Below the pieces are notes generated by a model. That model had not been told where the DNA came from. It searched no databases and was given only the letters and a program-made list of their open reading frames with translations. A stretch of 22,411 bases of DNA, taken from contig DXEQ01000103.1 in the NCBI GenBank assembly GCA_019114885.1, positions 1-22,411 of the forward strand, read 5' to 3'. The stretch comes from Candidatus Anaerobutyricum stercoripullorum (GTDB lineage Bacteria > Bacillota > Clostridia > Lachnospirales > Lachnospiraceae). A program made the position numbers and the translations under genes. This document shows positions 13,862 through 22,408 of the stretch, one piece after another. The stretch's first letter is position 1. Each line of letters begins with the position of its first letter.

Positions 13862-15817
13862 ATGTTTGGAAGCAGAAAGAATGGGAACACCCCGGGTGAA
13901 GATAGATTGAACACATCGACAGGCGCGGAGGGACAGAACAGGCCGTCAGCGTCTCTGGAGAAGATGGAGGGAAAGAAGGAGAAGCTTTCCCGGTTGTTCC
14001 GCCGGAAGGATACGGAGGAGGAGCCGGTCTCTCTCTATGAACCGGAGATGGAGTTTGTCACGGAGAAGGAACTGGCCAGAGAGCAGCAGGAGAAAGAAAG
14101 GGAGCAGGCGGGTGCCGGACAGTCGGAGCCGGTCGGAGATGACGGGCAGACAGAAGCCTCGGACAAGGAGAAGAAGCGGGCGATTCTGTCAGAGCGCAAA
14201 AGGAACGACGAGGACGGACAGGATGCCGGGACAGACGGCGGCGCGGCCAAAGGCCGGGGGCTGGGACGCTTTTTCCACAAAAAGGGAAAGGAGCCGGACG
14301 ACGTGACGTCTGCTGCGTCGGATTCCATGTTTGAAGACGAGCCGATCCTCTATGATACGGAGGAGGAGAAGGGCTTTCGGAAGCTGTCAAAGAAAAAAAT
14401 CATTGTGATTGCCGGGGCTGCTGTGATCGTGATCGGAGCCGCTTCTTATTTTTTGGCGACCCATCTGGGAGGCACGGTGGACGGCACCGCGTACGTGGAG
14501 TCCGTGAAAGATATCATGGGCTACGGAAGCGGCAGCGGGATGAATAACCGCTATACCGGCGAGGTGGAAGCGCAGGATTCCTGGAATATCACCCTGGAAT
14601 CTGACCTTTCCGTGGATGAATGTTATGTAAAAGAAGGCGATCAGGTAAAGGAAGGCGACAAGCTTTTCTCTTATAATACGGAAGAGCTGCGTCTGGCGAA
14701 AGAGCGGGCGGAGCTTGAGGTGGAGACGCTGAAGAACGAGAATACCCAGCTGGAGCGGGATATCAAGACGTACCAGAGTGATCTGAATTCCGCCAGCACA
14801 AGAGAGCGGATTGAACTGCAGACGGAGATTCTCACAGCGCAGACGACCATCAAGAAGAATGAATACAGCATTGATTCTGCCGAAGAGGAAGTTAAGGATC
14901 TGGAGAAGAATATCAAGGACGCCGTGGTGACCAGTAAGATGGACGGTGTGGTGCAGAGTATCAATGAGGAAGTGGGAGCAAGCTCCGGCGTGGACAGCTC
15001 GGATGATGACGATTATTCGGATGATTACTCCGATTACTCGGACGGCGGGGATGATTCCACCTATATGATCATTGTGGCAGTGGGCGACTACCGGGTGAAG
15101 GGCAGTGTCTCCGAGACCAATGTCTTGGCACTCACAGAAGGAGATCCGATTATCATCCGTTCCCGTGTGGATGAGAACGCCACATGGACCGGCGTGATCG
15201 ATTCCATCAATACCGATGAGACGGAGGAGTCGGATGACTCTTCCGGCGATATGGATTACTATATGGATGAATCTTCCGGCGAATCCGCTTCCACCTATAA
15301 TTTCTATGTGGAGTTGGACAGCGACGACGGGCTGATGATGGGACAGCATGTGCTCATCGAGCAGGATTTCGGACAAGATGAAGAGAAAGAAGGTATCTGG
15401 CTGCCATCGGCATACCTGTACATGGATGAGGACAAATATTATGTCTGGATGGCCAACAGCCGCGATCGCCTTGAACTGCATGAGGTTACCGTGGGAGAGT
15501 ACGACGAGGATCTGGATCAGTATGAGATCCTGGAGGGGCTGTCCATGGATGACTGCATTGCCAGCGATACCGGAAGTCTGCAGGAAAATATGCGGACGAC
15601 CACAGACATCTCCGAGGTGGATACTACGGAATACTATGAGGAGGAGACCTCCGATGACGAAGTCTACGGAGACGACGGTGAATATTACGACGAAGATTAC
15701 TCCGATATGGATTATGACGACGAGTATTATGATGAATCTTATGATGAGACTTACGACGAGTCCTATGACGATGTGGATTTCAGCGAGGACGCGGAACTGA
15801 TTGACGAAGGATTATAA
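13862..15817 (+). CDS. HlyD/MacA-type adaptor 1 with cytoplasmic extension and acidic tail
   Basis: A 651-residue membrane-fusion-type protein, first gene of the export operon. Visible: a charged, low-complexity probable cytoplasmic region (1-177), one transmembrane helix (about 180-200, IIVIAGAAVIVIGAASYFLA), first half of a lipoyl domain (about 235-273, VKEGDQVKEGDKLFSY), a coiled-coil hairpin (about 275-350), the second lipoyl half (VTSKMDGVVQSINEEVG), a beta-barrel (about 401-450 and 478-500) and a membrane-proximal part (510-575). Unusual inserts rich in Asp/Ser/Tyr occur at about 378-400 and 451-478, and the last 70 residues (581-651) are almost all Asp, Glu, Tyr and Ser. Gram-positive relatives such as YknX work with a MacB-like permease. 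Substrate unknown. GGAGG at 13851-13855 supports the start. Confidence 0.85.
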   Translation: MFGSRKNGNTPGEDRLNTSTGAEGQNRPSASLEKMEGKKEKLSRLFRRKDTEEEPVSLYEPEMEFVTEKELAREQQEKEREQAGAGQSEPVGDDGQTEASDKEKKRAILSERKRNDEDGQDAGTDGGAAKGRGLGRFFHKKGKEPDDVTSAASDSMFEDEPILYDTEEEKGFRKLSKKKIIVIAGAAVIVIGAASYFLATHLGGTVDGTAYVESVKDIMGYGSGSGMNNRYTGEVEAQDSWNITLESDLSVDECYVKEGDQVKEGDKLFSYNTEELRLAKERAELEVETLKNENTQLERDIKTYQSDLNSASTRERIELQTEILTAQTTIKKNEYSIDSAEEEVKDLEKNIKDAVVTSKMDGVVQSINEEVGASSGVDSSDDDDYSDDYSDYSDGGDDSTYMIIVAVGDYRVKGSVSETNVLALTEGDPIIIRSRVDENATWTGVIDSINTDETEESDDSSGDMDYYMDESSGESASTYNFYVELDSDDGLMMGQHVLIEQDFGQDEEKEGIWLPSAYLYMDEDKYYVWMANSRDRLELHEVTVGEYDEDLDQYEILEGLSMDDCIASDTGSLQENMRTTTDISEVDTTEYYEEETSDDEVYGDDGEYYDEDYSDMDYDDEYYDESYDETYDESYDDVDFSEDAELIDEGL

Positions 15818-15844
15818 CCGCTGTCCGGAAAGGAAGGAGAACAC

Positions 15845-16537
15845 ATGCTTCTGGAGCTTAAGCATATTTACAAGAATTATAAGCAGGATAAGATCGTGGT
15901 GCCTGTGTTGAAGGACATCAATATTTCCATTGACGAGGGAGAATATGTGGCGATCATGGGACCTTCCGGTTCCGGAAAGACAACTCTGATGAATATCATC
16001 GGCTGTCTGGACCGTCCTACAAAAGGAGAGTATTTTCTGGAGAATCAGTCCATTGTCAATTATTCGGAGAACCAGCTTTCGGATCTGCGGCTGAAAACAC
16101 TGGGTTTTGTGTTCCAGAGTTTTAACCTGCTGCCGAAGCAGACGGCCCTCGACAATGTGGCTCTGCCGTTAAGCTATGCGGGAATCCCGGTGAAGAGGAG
16201 AAGGCAGATTGCCTTCCAGACGCTAAAGAGAGTCGGCCTTGCGGACCGGGTACATTTTAAGCCCTCTCAGCTTTCCGGCGGACAGCAGCAGAGAGTGGCC
16301 ATCGCCCGGGCGCTGGTCAATAATCCGAAGATCATTCTGGCGGATGAGCCGACCGGCGCGCTGGACAGCCGGTCCGGTACACAGGTGATGAAGTTGTTCC
16401 AGCAGCTCAATGACGAGGGCGTCACCGTGATCATGATCACTCACGACGCCAACATTGCAGGCCATGCAAAAAGAGTTCTCCGGATTCTGGATGGAGAGAT
16501 CGCAGCCGATGCACAGGAAGGAGGCCAGATGCAGTGA
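15845..16537 (+). CDS. ABC transporter ATPase, MacB/LolD type
   Basis: A 230-residue ATPase that should power the permease encoded at 19582. All motifs are intact: Walker A GPSGSGKT (39-46), Q-loop Gln91 (VFQSFN), signature LSGGQ (143-147), Walker B ILADEP (164-169) with the following GALDS D-loop, and switch His200 (MITHD). The family usually drives mechanotransmission across the membrane (export of peptides, antibiotics or lipoproteins) rather than ordinary translocation. GGAAGGAG precedes the ATG. The stop overlaps the GTG start of the next gene by four bases (GTGA), indicating translational coupling with adaptor 2. Confidence 0.96.
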   Translation: MLLELKHIYKNYKQDKIVVPVLKDINISIDEGEYVAIMGPSGSGKTTLMNIIGCLDRPTKGEYFLENQSIVNYSENQLSDLRLKTLGFVFQSFNLLPKQTALDNVALPLSYAGIPVKRRRQIAFQTLKRVGLADRVHFKPSQLSGGQQQRVAIARALVNNPKIILADEPTGALDSRSGTQVMKLFQQLNDEGVTVIMITHDANIAGHAKRVLRILDGEIAADAQEGGQMQ

Positions 16538-19500
16538 AAAGCAAAAAGAAAGTAATTCTTATCGCCATCGTGGTGCTCGTGGTTCTCGCGGCCATCATCG
16601 GCGGTATTGTGTATTTTGTGAAGAATCGAAACACCACTCCCGTGGATGTGTATTCCATGGAACTTCTGAACAGTGCCGGCTGGGCGGGAGGAGAGTCCTC
16701 TTTGAGCGGCACGATCACTTCCGATTATGTACAGGAGGTGTATGCCGATGAAGAACAGGACGTGGAAGATGTGTATGTCCAGCAGGGAGATTACGTCAAA
16801 AAGGGCGAAAAGCTCATGAAATACGACGTGGAAGAACAGGAACTGGACCTGCAGCTGCAGGAACTGGAGATCAAGTCCTCCCAGATGGAGATTGAAGATC
16901 TGGAGTCGGAGCTTTCCAAAATGCGCAGTGCCCGCGCCGAAGGGACTGTGGACAGCAGCGGCAGCGCCGTGATGCAGGCGTCCCTGAATCTCTCCTCATT
17001 AAAAGGGGATATTCTGGCAAAGATGATGAAGAACGACGCGGACTACGTGGAAGGGAATTCGGAAGAAAGCTCAGAAGGTTCTTCCGAGAGCCAGGAGAAA
17101 GCAAAACAGCAAAGTGACGGAAACGGCGAAGAAGGCGGTGAAAACCCAGGCGGCGGAAACGGCGGCGAAGAGGGAGAGAATCCGGGCAATCCGGACGACG
17201 ACAAAAATGTACTTTCCCAGGCGGTGGGCAGTGTCTCTGACGCCGTGTCCGGAGAAGGCTCTGCGGAAGCCCCGTACATTTTCTGCGTGAGCAGTGATAC
17301 GGTGATTCAGTATTCTTTTATCCGGGAACTGCTCCCGGAAGATCAGGCCAATGCAAAGTATGCGGAGTTTCGCGTGTACGCATCGCAGGAGGTGTATGAG
17401 AACGAAGGAGAGCCGGATGATACGATTGTTGTAACGCCGGAAGAGTATTTTGTTCCGGGAGGAGACAGCACAAAGGAAAGCTATACTCCGGCAGAACTCA
17501 AAGCCGGACTGCGAAAACGTGTCTTAAAAGACAGTGCCTCTGTCATCGGTGACAGGGAGCGGGGCGAAGGAACCGACGGCGCTCCTTACATTTTCCTGTT
17601 AAAAGGAGACGAGAATACCAAGTCGATCGCAGGTTCTCTGATCATGGATCTGCTCGATGAAAACGCCACGGCGATGTTTAAGTTCTTTGCGTCCGAGGCG
17701 GATTATACGGCCAATGAAGATAAGACGACGGCCACATTTATTTTGAACCCGGTGTATGATAAAGAAGGATTTGACACTGCGGCCCTTTATTCCATTGCGG
17801 AGATAAAAGAAGCCATCGCGGAGAAGAAGTTAAAGAGCAGAATTGAGACAGTCAGCGACAGCAGCTACGGGGATGGCAGCGCCAACAGCCCGTACATTTA
17901 CCTGTTGAGCAAGGACGGCACAGTGCAGGGGTCTGTAATCTGGTCTCTGGTGCGGGGCGAGTATTATGCGGAGATTCAGGAGTTTGACAGTGAGGAAGCC
18001 TATGAGGCGAATCCGTATAAGCCTGCCCATAGTGTGAGCATTAAGCCGGGCATGGCACTCACCGGCATCGAGGCGGCCAGAGAGTATACGGTTCTCAAGC
18101 TGGATGCAGCCCTGAAAGCGGCGGAAGCGGCTTCTCGCCTGCCAAATGTTTTAAAGTCCGAGATCACTGATAAGAAAGAGGATGCCTACAGCGGAAGCGG
18201 AACTATGGAAGACCCGTATCTGTATCGGATGATCACCGGAGGCCGGGTTCGGGGCTCCGTGATCAATGACCTGATGAAGAGTAAGGAGTTTGCTGTCTTT
18301 TATGAATATGATTCCGAGGAAGACGGAAGAAGAGAAAATGTGGCTAACTCCGTGACACTCCGGCCGAACACCATCTTTAAGGAGAGTATCGCTTCCTTTG
18401 GTTGGTATACGCTGACAGATCTTACGGACGCGCTGGTGACAGCGGATAAGATTGAGATCCGTCCGGAGCGAAAGACGGTCACAGCCGGAAAGTCCTATCA
18501 GTTTACGGCAAAGCTCAGTGGAAAGAACAGTGAAGTGCTGAGCGTGACATGGGAGTTAAAGAGAAATAAGTCTGACGCCACTACGCTGATTGACGGCACC
18601 CTGACGGTGGGAGAGGATGAGACGGCGGACAGCCTGCGGATCATCGCCTCAGCCGGCGGAAAACGGGACGAGCTGACAGTGAAAGTAAAGCAGAAGAAGG
18701 TTCCTGATGAGAATTCCGGTGGCGGAAGTGATTATGATGGCGGCGGAGATTATGACAGCGGTTCCGGCGGCGGGGATATTGATTACAGCGATTATACCGC
18801 CGAAGAGCTGGCAGACGCCATCGCGGATAAGGAAGAGGAGATCGCTGAGGCAAAGCAGACTCTCAACGAGGCCAAGATTGATTACGAAGAAGCCAAGAAG
18901 GAAGTGGAAGCGGCGACCGTCAAGGCGACTGTGGACGGCGAGGTCACACTGGCCTACACGAAGGAGGCCATGCCGGAGGACGGCTCCCCGGCCATTATCG
19001 TCCGCGGAAAAGACGGCATGTACGTGGACGTCAATGTCAGTGAGATGTCGTTGGACACTGTGAAGGTGGGCGGCGTTATTTATTGTACTTCCATGGAGAC
19101 CTATGAACAGTACGAGGCGGAGATCGTGGAGATCTCTCAGTATCCGGCTTCCAGTTCCGGATCCGATTACAGCTACGACAGCACGTCCAATCCGAACAGC
19201 TCCTACTATCCGGTGGTGGCTTACATTGCACAGTCCGACGGTCTGGTAACCGGGGAATCTGTGGAGGTTTCTTACAGCCAGCAGTCCATGGGAACGCTGG
19301 ACGAGGAATCCATCTATCTGCAGAAGGCTTATGTCCGCACGGATGACGACGGCCGAAGCTACGTTTACAAAGAAGGAAAGGATCAGCGCCTGGAGAAACA
19401 GTATGTAAAGACCGGCGAGACCCTGTACGGGCAGTATGTGGAGATTCTTTCCGGTATCACGATGGATGACAACATTGCCTTCCCTTACGGGAAAAATGTA

Positions 19501-19554
19501 AAGGAAGGGGCCAAAGTGGAACTTTCCGAAAATACGGATAATATTATATACTAG
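16534..19554 (+). CDS. Giant HlyD-type adaptor 2 with four repeat modules and an Ig-like domain in its hairpin
   Basis: A 1006-residue adaptor, against roughly 350-450 for usual family members. Order: transmembrane helix (5-29), first lipoyl half (about 56-98, VYVQQGDYVKKGEKLMKYD), outgoing helix (99-133), low-complexity Ser/Glu/Gly/Asn linker (about 170-228), four diverged modules (240-326, 344-428, 446-527, 554-634), an Ig-like (Big_2-type) domain (about 638-722), a Gly/Asp/Ser linker (723-752), returning helix (754-793), second lipoyl half (795-825, VKATVDGEVTLAYTKE) and beta-barrel/membrane-proximal parts. The adaptor halves are therefore split by about 585 residues at the hairpin tip, the part that faces away from the membrane. 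The start is GTG 16534, after GAAGGAGG, overlapping the ATPase stop. The module function is unknown; binding of a wall component, substrate or partner is inference. Confidence 0.87.
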   Translation: MKSKKKVILIAIVVLVVLAAIIGGIVYFVKNRNTTPVDVYSMELLNSAGWAGGESSLSGTITSDYVQEVYADEEQDVEDVYVQQGDYVKKGEKLMKYDVEEQELDLQLQELEIKSSQMEIEDLESELSKMRSARAEGTVDSSGSAVMQASLNLSSLKGDILAKMMKNDADYVEGNSEESSEGSSESQEKAKQQSDGNGEEGGENPGGGNGGEEGENPGNPDDDKNVLSQAVGSVSDAVSGEGSAEAPYIFCVSSDTVIQYSFIRELLPEDQANAKYAEFRVYASQEVYENEGEPDDTIVVTPEEYFVPGGDSTKESYTPAELKAGLRKRVLKDSASVIGDRERGEGTDGAPYIFLLKGDENTKSIAGSLIMDLLDENATAMFKFFASEADYTANEDKTTATFILNPVYDKEGFDTAALYSIAEIKEAIAEKKLKSRIETVSDSSYGDGSANSPYIYLLSKDGTVQGSVIWSLVRGEYYAEIQEFDSEEAYEANPYKPAHSVSIKPGMALTGIEAAREYTVLKLDAALKAAEAASRLPNVLKSEITDKKEDAYSGSGTMEDPYLYRMITGGRVRGSVINDLMKSKEFAVFYEYDSEEDGRRENVANSVTLRPNTIFKESIASFGWYTLTDLTDALVTADKIEIRPERKTVTAGKSYQFTAKLSGKNSEVLSVTWELKRNKSDATTLIDGTLTVGEDETADSLRIIASAGGKRDELTVKVKQKKVPDENSGGGSDYDGGGDYDSGSGGGDIDYSDYTAEELADAIADKEEEIAEAKQTLNEAKIDYEEAKKEVEAATVKATVDGEVTLAYTKEAMPEDGSPAIIVRGKDGMYVDVNVSEMSLDTVKVGGVIYCTSMETYEQYEAEIVEISQYPASSSGSDYSYDSTSNPNSSYYPVVAYIAQSDGLVTGESVEVSYSQQSMGTLDEESIYLQKAYVRTDDDGRSYVYKEGKDQRLEKQYVKTGETLYGQYVEILSGITMDDNIAFPYGKNVKEGAKVELSENTDNIIY
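17251..18435 (+). repeat. Four diverged tandem protein modules within adaptor 2
   Basis: Each module of 81-87 residues starts GxG[ST]xxxPY[IL][FY] (Gly240, Gly344, Gly446, Gly554), has a central aromatic-rich strand ending [AD]S[EQ] (for example FKFFASEADY, IQEFDSEEAY), and ends with an aromatic-rich helix (SYTPAELKAGL, LYSIAEIKEAI, EYTVLKLDAAL, WYTLTDLTDAL). Base positions are 17251-17511, 17563-17817, 17869-18114 and 18193-18435. Spacing of the PY motif is 104, 102 and 108 residues. Base identity is low, so the duplication is old and the fold is selected. Confidence 0.85.
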
Positions 19555-19581
19555 AGATTTCTTGAAAGGATGGTGCAAAAA

Positions 19582-20841
19582 ATGTTAGAAAATATACGGT
19601 TATCTTTTCAGGGAATCTGGGGGCATAAGCTCCGTTCGCTTTTAACGACGCTGGGTATCATTATCGGTATCGCGGCCATCATCGCCATTGTCTCGACCAT
19701 TCAGGGAACCAACGAACAGATTCGGAAGAACCTCATCGGTTCCGGTACCAACACGGTCAACGTGCGGCTGGTGGAGAGCGGAGACTGGGATTATGACATG
19801 GCATACAGCAGTATTCCGACGGGGATTCCGGTGCTCAGCGCACAGACAAGAGAAGATCTGAACGACATTGATCATGTGGAAGACGCCTCTCTGTACACGG
19901 TGAGGACGGCAGTGGATTACATTTTTTATAATGATACGGTCCTGCAGGGTGGGGAACTCATCGGAGCGGATTCCCATTACTTAAATACCTGCGGTTATGT
20001 GATGACGAAGGGGCGTTCCTTTACGGAGAGTGATTATACCAAGTTCCGGAAGGTAGCGGTGATCGATACCACGGCGGCAGAGAGTCTTTTTGAGGAGAAA
20101 GAGCCGGTGGGAAAGACCATCGACATTCAGGGAGAACCTTTCATCGTCATCGGCGTCATTGAGGAATCCTCAGAATTTGAGCCGGTCATTGAGACGGTGG
20201 AAGATTATTATAATTATGTTTATGACGACGCCAGCAGCAGCGGGCGTGTGATCATACCGGATACGGTGTGGAATATCGTGGGTCAGTACGACGAGCCGCA
20301 GAACGTGCGCCTTCTGGCGGATTCCACGGACGCCATGAGCGAAGTGGGAAGGGCGGCGGCCAAGCTGCTGAACGATTCCGTGACCAACGAGGACATCAAG
20401 TACAGCGCCGAGGACATCATGCAGCAGGCGCAGCAGAATGAACAGCTCAGCGAGTCCACGAACCAGCAGCTGATCTGGACGGCCAGCATCTCTCTGCTGG
20501 TAGGCGGCATCGGCGTCATGAACATCATGCTGGTGTCTGTGACGGAGCGAACCAGAGAGATTGGTCTTAAGAAAGCCATTGGAGCGAGAAAACATAAGAT
20601 TCTCGCCCAGTTCCTGACGGAGGCGGCGGTGCTTACCAGTCTCGGAGGGATTCTTGGAACGATCACAGGTATCATATTTGCCGAGGCCATCAGCCGGATT
20701 TCCAATGTTCCGGTGGCCATCAGCATACCGGCGGTCATCATCGCCATTGTCTTTTCCATGCTGATCGGCATTATTTTCGGATTCTTCCCGGCAGTCAAGG
20801 CGGCGAACCTGGACCCGATCGTGGCGCTGCGGCATGAATAA
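19582..20841 (+). CDS. MacB-like ABC transporter permease (FtsX fold)
   Basis: The 419-residue permease partner of the ATPase at 15845. It has the MacB layout: a short cytoplasmic N-terminus with a transmembrane helix (about 20-40), a large extracytoplasmic domain (about 45-295) and three C-terminal helices (about 298-320, 347-369, 382-403). The family signature TERTREIGLKKAIGARKHKIL and the end PAVKAANLDPIVALRHE are present. The start at 19582 (MLENIRL) is chosen over an ATG at 19570 that abuts the AAAGGA ribosome site with no spacer. Lys/Arg next to the first helix fits positive-inside orientation. It is the last gene of the operon; a hairpin follows at 20854. Confidence 0.95.
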   Translation: MLENIRLSFQGIWGHKLRSLLTTLGIIIGIAAIIAIVSTIQGTNEQIRKNLIGSGTNTVNVRLVESGDWDYDMAYSSIPTGIPVLSAQTREDLNDIDHVEDASLYTVRTAVDYIFYNDTVLQGGELIGADSHYLNTCGYVMTKGRSFTESDYTKFRKVAVIDTTAAESLFEEKEPVGKTIDIQGEPFIVIGVIEESSEFEPVIETVEDYYNYVYDDASSSGRVIIPDTVWNIVGQYDEPQNVRLLADSTDAMSEVGRAAAKLLNDSVTNEDIKYSAEDIMQQAQQNEQLSESTNQQLIWTASISLLVGGIGVMNIMLVSVTERTREIGLKKAIGARKHKILAQFLTEAAVLTSLGGILGTITGIIFAEAISRISNVPVAISIPAVIIAIVFSMLIGIIFGFFPAVKAANLDPIVALRHE

Positions 20842-20853
20842 ATTTTATAAAAA

Positions 20854-20887
20854 GCAAAAATGGGGGTTGAAAAAACCCTCATTTTGC
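20854..20887 (+). terminator. Hairpin after the export operon
   Basis: A stem of 12 bp plus 2 bp beyond a bulged A (20857-20868 with 20874-20885, then 20854-20855 with 20886-20887), one G-U, loop GAAAA. The A-rich left arm and the TTTT in the right arm resemble an intrinsic terminator, but no T run continues beyond the stem, so it may be partial. It overlaps the glmM promoter. Confidence 0.55.
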
Positions 20888-20896
20888 TGATAGAAT
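20867..20896 (+). promoter_or_regulatory. Promoter of glmM
   Basis: TTGAAA (20867-20872), 18 bases, TAGAAT (20891-20896), with TGA directly before the -10, making it an extended -10 as well. The -35 is formed by the loop of the hairpin at 20854-20887. The predicted start is near 20903, giving a leader of about 55 bases. Confidence 0.7.
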
Positions 20897-20957
20897 TTAT
20901 AACGAAAAACAACATAATAATTAAAAACAGAAAGAAATGTAATGACAGGAGAGAATC

Positions 20958-22310
20958 ATGGGAAAATATTTTGGAACTGACGGCTTCCGTGGAGAAGCAA
21001 ATGTAACGCTGACCGTAGAGCATGCCTACAAAGTAGGACGTTTCCTCGGATGGTATTTTGGCAAAGATAAAGAAGAAAAATGCCGGGTAGTCATCGGCAA
21101 GGATACGAGAAGATCCAGCTACATGTTTGAGTATTCTCTGGTGGCAGGTCTGACTGCGTCCGGCGCGGACGTATATCTTCTCCATGTAACGACGACGCCA
21201 AGCGTATCTTATGTGGCAAGAACCGAAGACTTTGACTGCGGTATCATGATCTCCGCCAGCCATAATCCATATTATGACAACGGGATCAAGCTCATCAACT
21301 CTAAAGGAGAAAAAATGGATGAGGAGACCATCCTGAAAGTGGAAGATTACATTGACGGCAAGCTGGAGATTCCATTTGCGGTAAAAGACGAGATTGGCTG
21401 CACGGTAGACCACGCGGCAGGAAGAAACCGCTATATCGGCTATCTGATCTCTCTGGCAACCCGCTCCTACAAGAATATGCGCGTCGGTCTGGACTGCGCC
21501 AACGGCAGCGCCTGGATGATCGCCAAGAGTGTGTTTGACGCCCTGGGAGCGAAAACCTATGTCATTAATGCGGAGCCAAACGGCCTTAACATCAACACCA
21601 ACGCCGGCTCCACCCACATTGAAGTGCTGCAGTCTTTTGTCAAAGAAAATCATCTGGACGTAGGGTTCGCTTTTGACGGCGACGCCGACCGCTGTATCGC
21701 CGTGGACGACACCGGCGCGGTCATTGACGGCGACCTGATCCTGTACGTTTGCGGAACTTATATGAAAGAAAACGGCACGCTGGAAAACAACACGATCGTG
21801 ACGACCGTGATGTCCAACTTCGGTCTGTACAAAGCGCTGGATCAGGCAGGCATTTCCTATGAAAAAACAGCCGTCGGTGATAAATACGTCTATGAAAACA
21901 TGGTGAAAAACGGTCACCGCATCGGCGGCGAACAGTCCGGCCACATCATTTTCAGCAAATACGCCAACACCGGAGACGGTATCCTCACAGCCATCAAGAT
22001 CATGGAAGTGATCCTGGAAAAGAAGATGCCTCTCTCCAAACTGGCAAGCCCGGTGAAGATTTACCCGCAGGTATTAAAAAATGTGCGCGTAAAGAGCAAA
22101 CCGGAAGCCCAGAACGACGCCGATGTGCAGGCATCCGTACAGTCTGTGGCTGATTCTTTAGGCGACACCGGACGGATCCTCGTCCGTGAGAGCGGAACAG
22201 AACCATTGATCCGCGTCATGGTGGAAGCAGAGACCATGGAAGAATGCGAGAAATATGTGGACGCAGTCATCGACGTGATCAGAGAAAAAGGACACTGCGT
22301 GGAGGAATAA
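20958..22310 (+). CDS. glmM: Phosphoglucosamine mutase
   Basis: GlmM interconverts glucosamine-6-phosphate and glucosamine-1-phosphate on the way to UDP-GlcNAc, needed for peptidoglycan. It is complete at 450 residues. Marks: GKYFGTDGFRGEAN at the N-terminus, the phosphoserine loop ISASHNP with Ser101, the Mg-binding loop FDGDADR (Asp240, Asp242, Asp244), the sugar-binding loop GEQSGH (324-329), and the phosphate loop RESGTEPLIR (410-419). Among alpha-phosphohexomutases the GTDGFRG start and GEQSGH favour GlmM over phosphomannomutase. AGGAGAG precedes the ATG. It appears to be transcribed on its own. Confidence 0.96.
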   Translation: MGKYFGTDGFRGEANVTLTVEHAYKVGRFLGWYFGKDKEEKCRVVIGKDTRRSSYMFEYSLVAGLTASGADVYLLHVTTTPSVSYVARTEDFDCGIMISASHNPYYDNGIKLINSKGEKMDEETILKVEDYIDGKLEIPFAVKDEIGCTVDHAAGRNRYIGYLISLATRSYKNMRVGLDCANGSAWMIAKSVFDALGAKTYVINAEPNGLNINTNAGSTHIEVLQSFVKENHLDVGFAFDGDADRCIAVDDTGAVIDGDLILYVCGTYMKENGTLENNTIVTTVMSNFGLYKALDQAGISYEKTAVGDKYVYENMVKNGHRIGGEQSGHIIFSKYANTGDGILTAIKIMEVILEKKMPLSKLASPVKIYPQVLKNVRVKSKPEAQNDADVQASVQSVADSLGDTGRILVRESGTEPLIRVMVEAETMEECEKYVDAVIDVIREKGHCVEE

Positions 22311-22364
22311 TGCCGGCTCGTCCGGGTGGGCAGTTGCCCCATAATTGTATATATTGATATGTTG

Positions 22365-22408
22365 CAGGCGTAACATCTTTTCATGTATAAGAGAAGGTGT
22401 TGCGCCTG
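22365..22408 (+). terminator. Long hairpin downstream of glmM, cut by the window edge
   Basis: A 15-bp stem with two G-U pairs (22365-22379 with 22394-22408) and a 14-base loop. Position after glmM suggests a terminator, but the bases that would carry the T run fall outside the window. It could equally be part of a leader for the next gene. Confidence 0.5.

Noticed and set aside
13692..13910. A 72-codon plus-strand frame upstream of adaptor 1
   Set aside because: Starts inside the promoter region, lacks a ribosome site and overlaps the supported adaptor start.
14387..15481. A 364-codon minus-strand frame opposite adaptor 1
   Set aside because: Its Ile/His-rich sequence mirrors the Asp-rich codons of the adaptor; no ribosome site or motif.
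20283..21944. A 553-codon minus-strand reading frame across the permease and glmM
   Set aside because: It runs antisense to two clearly conserved genes, has no recognisable motif and results from codon bias in the real frames.
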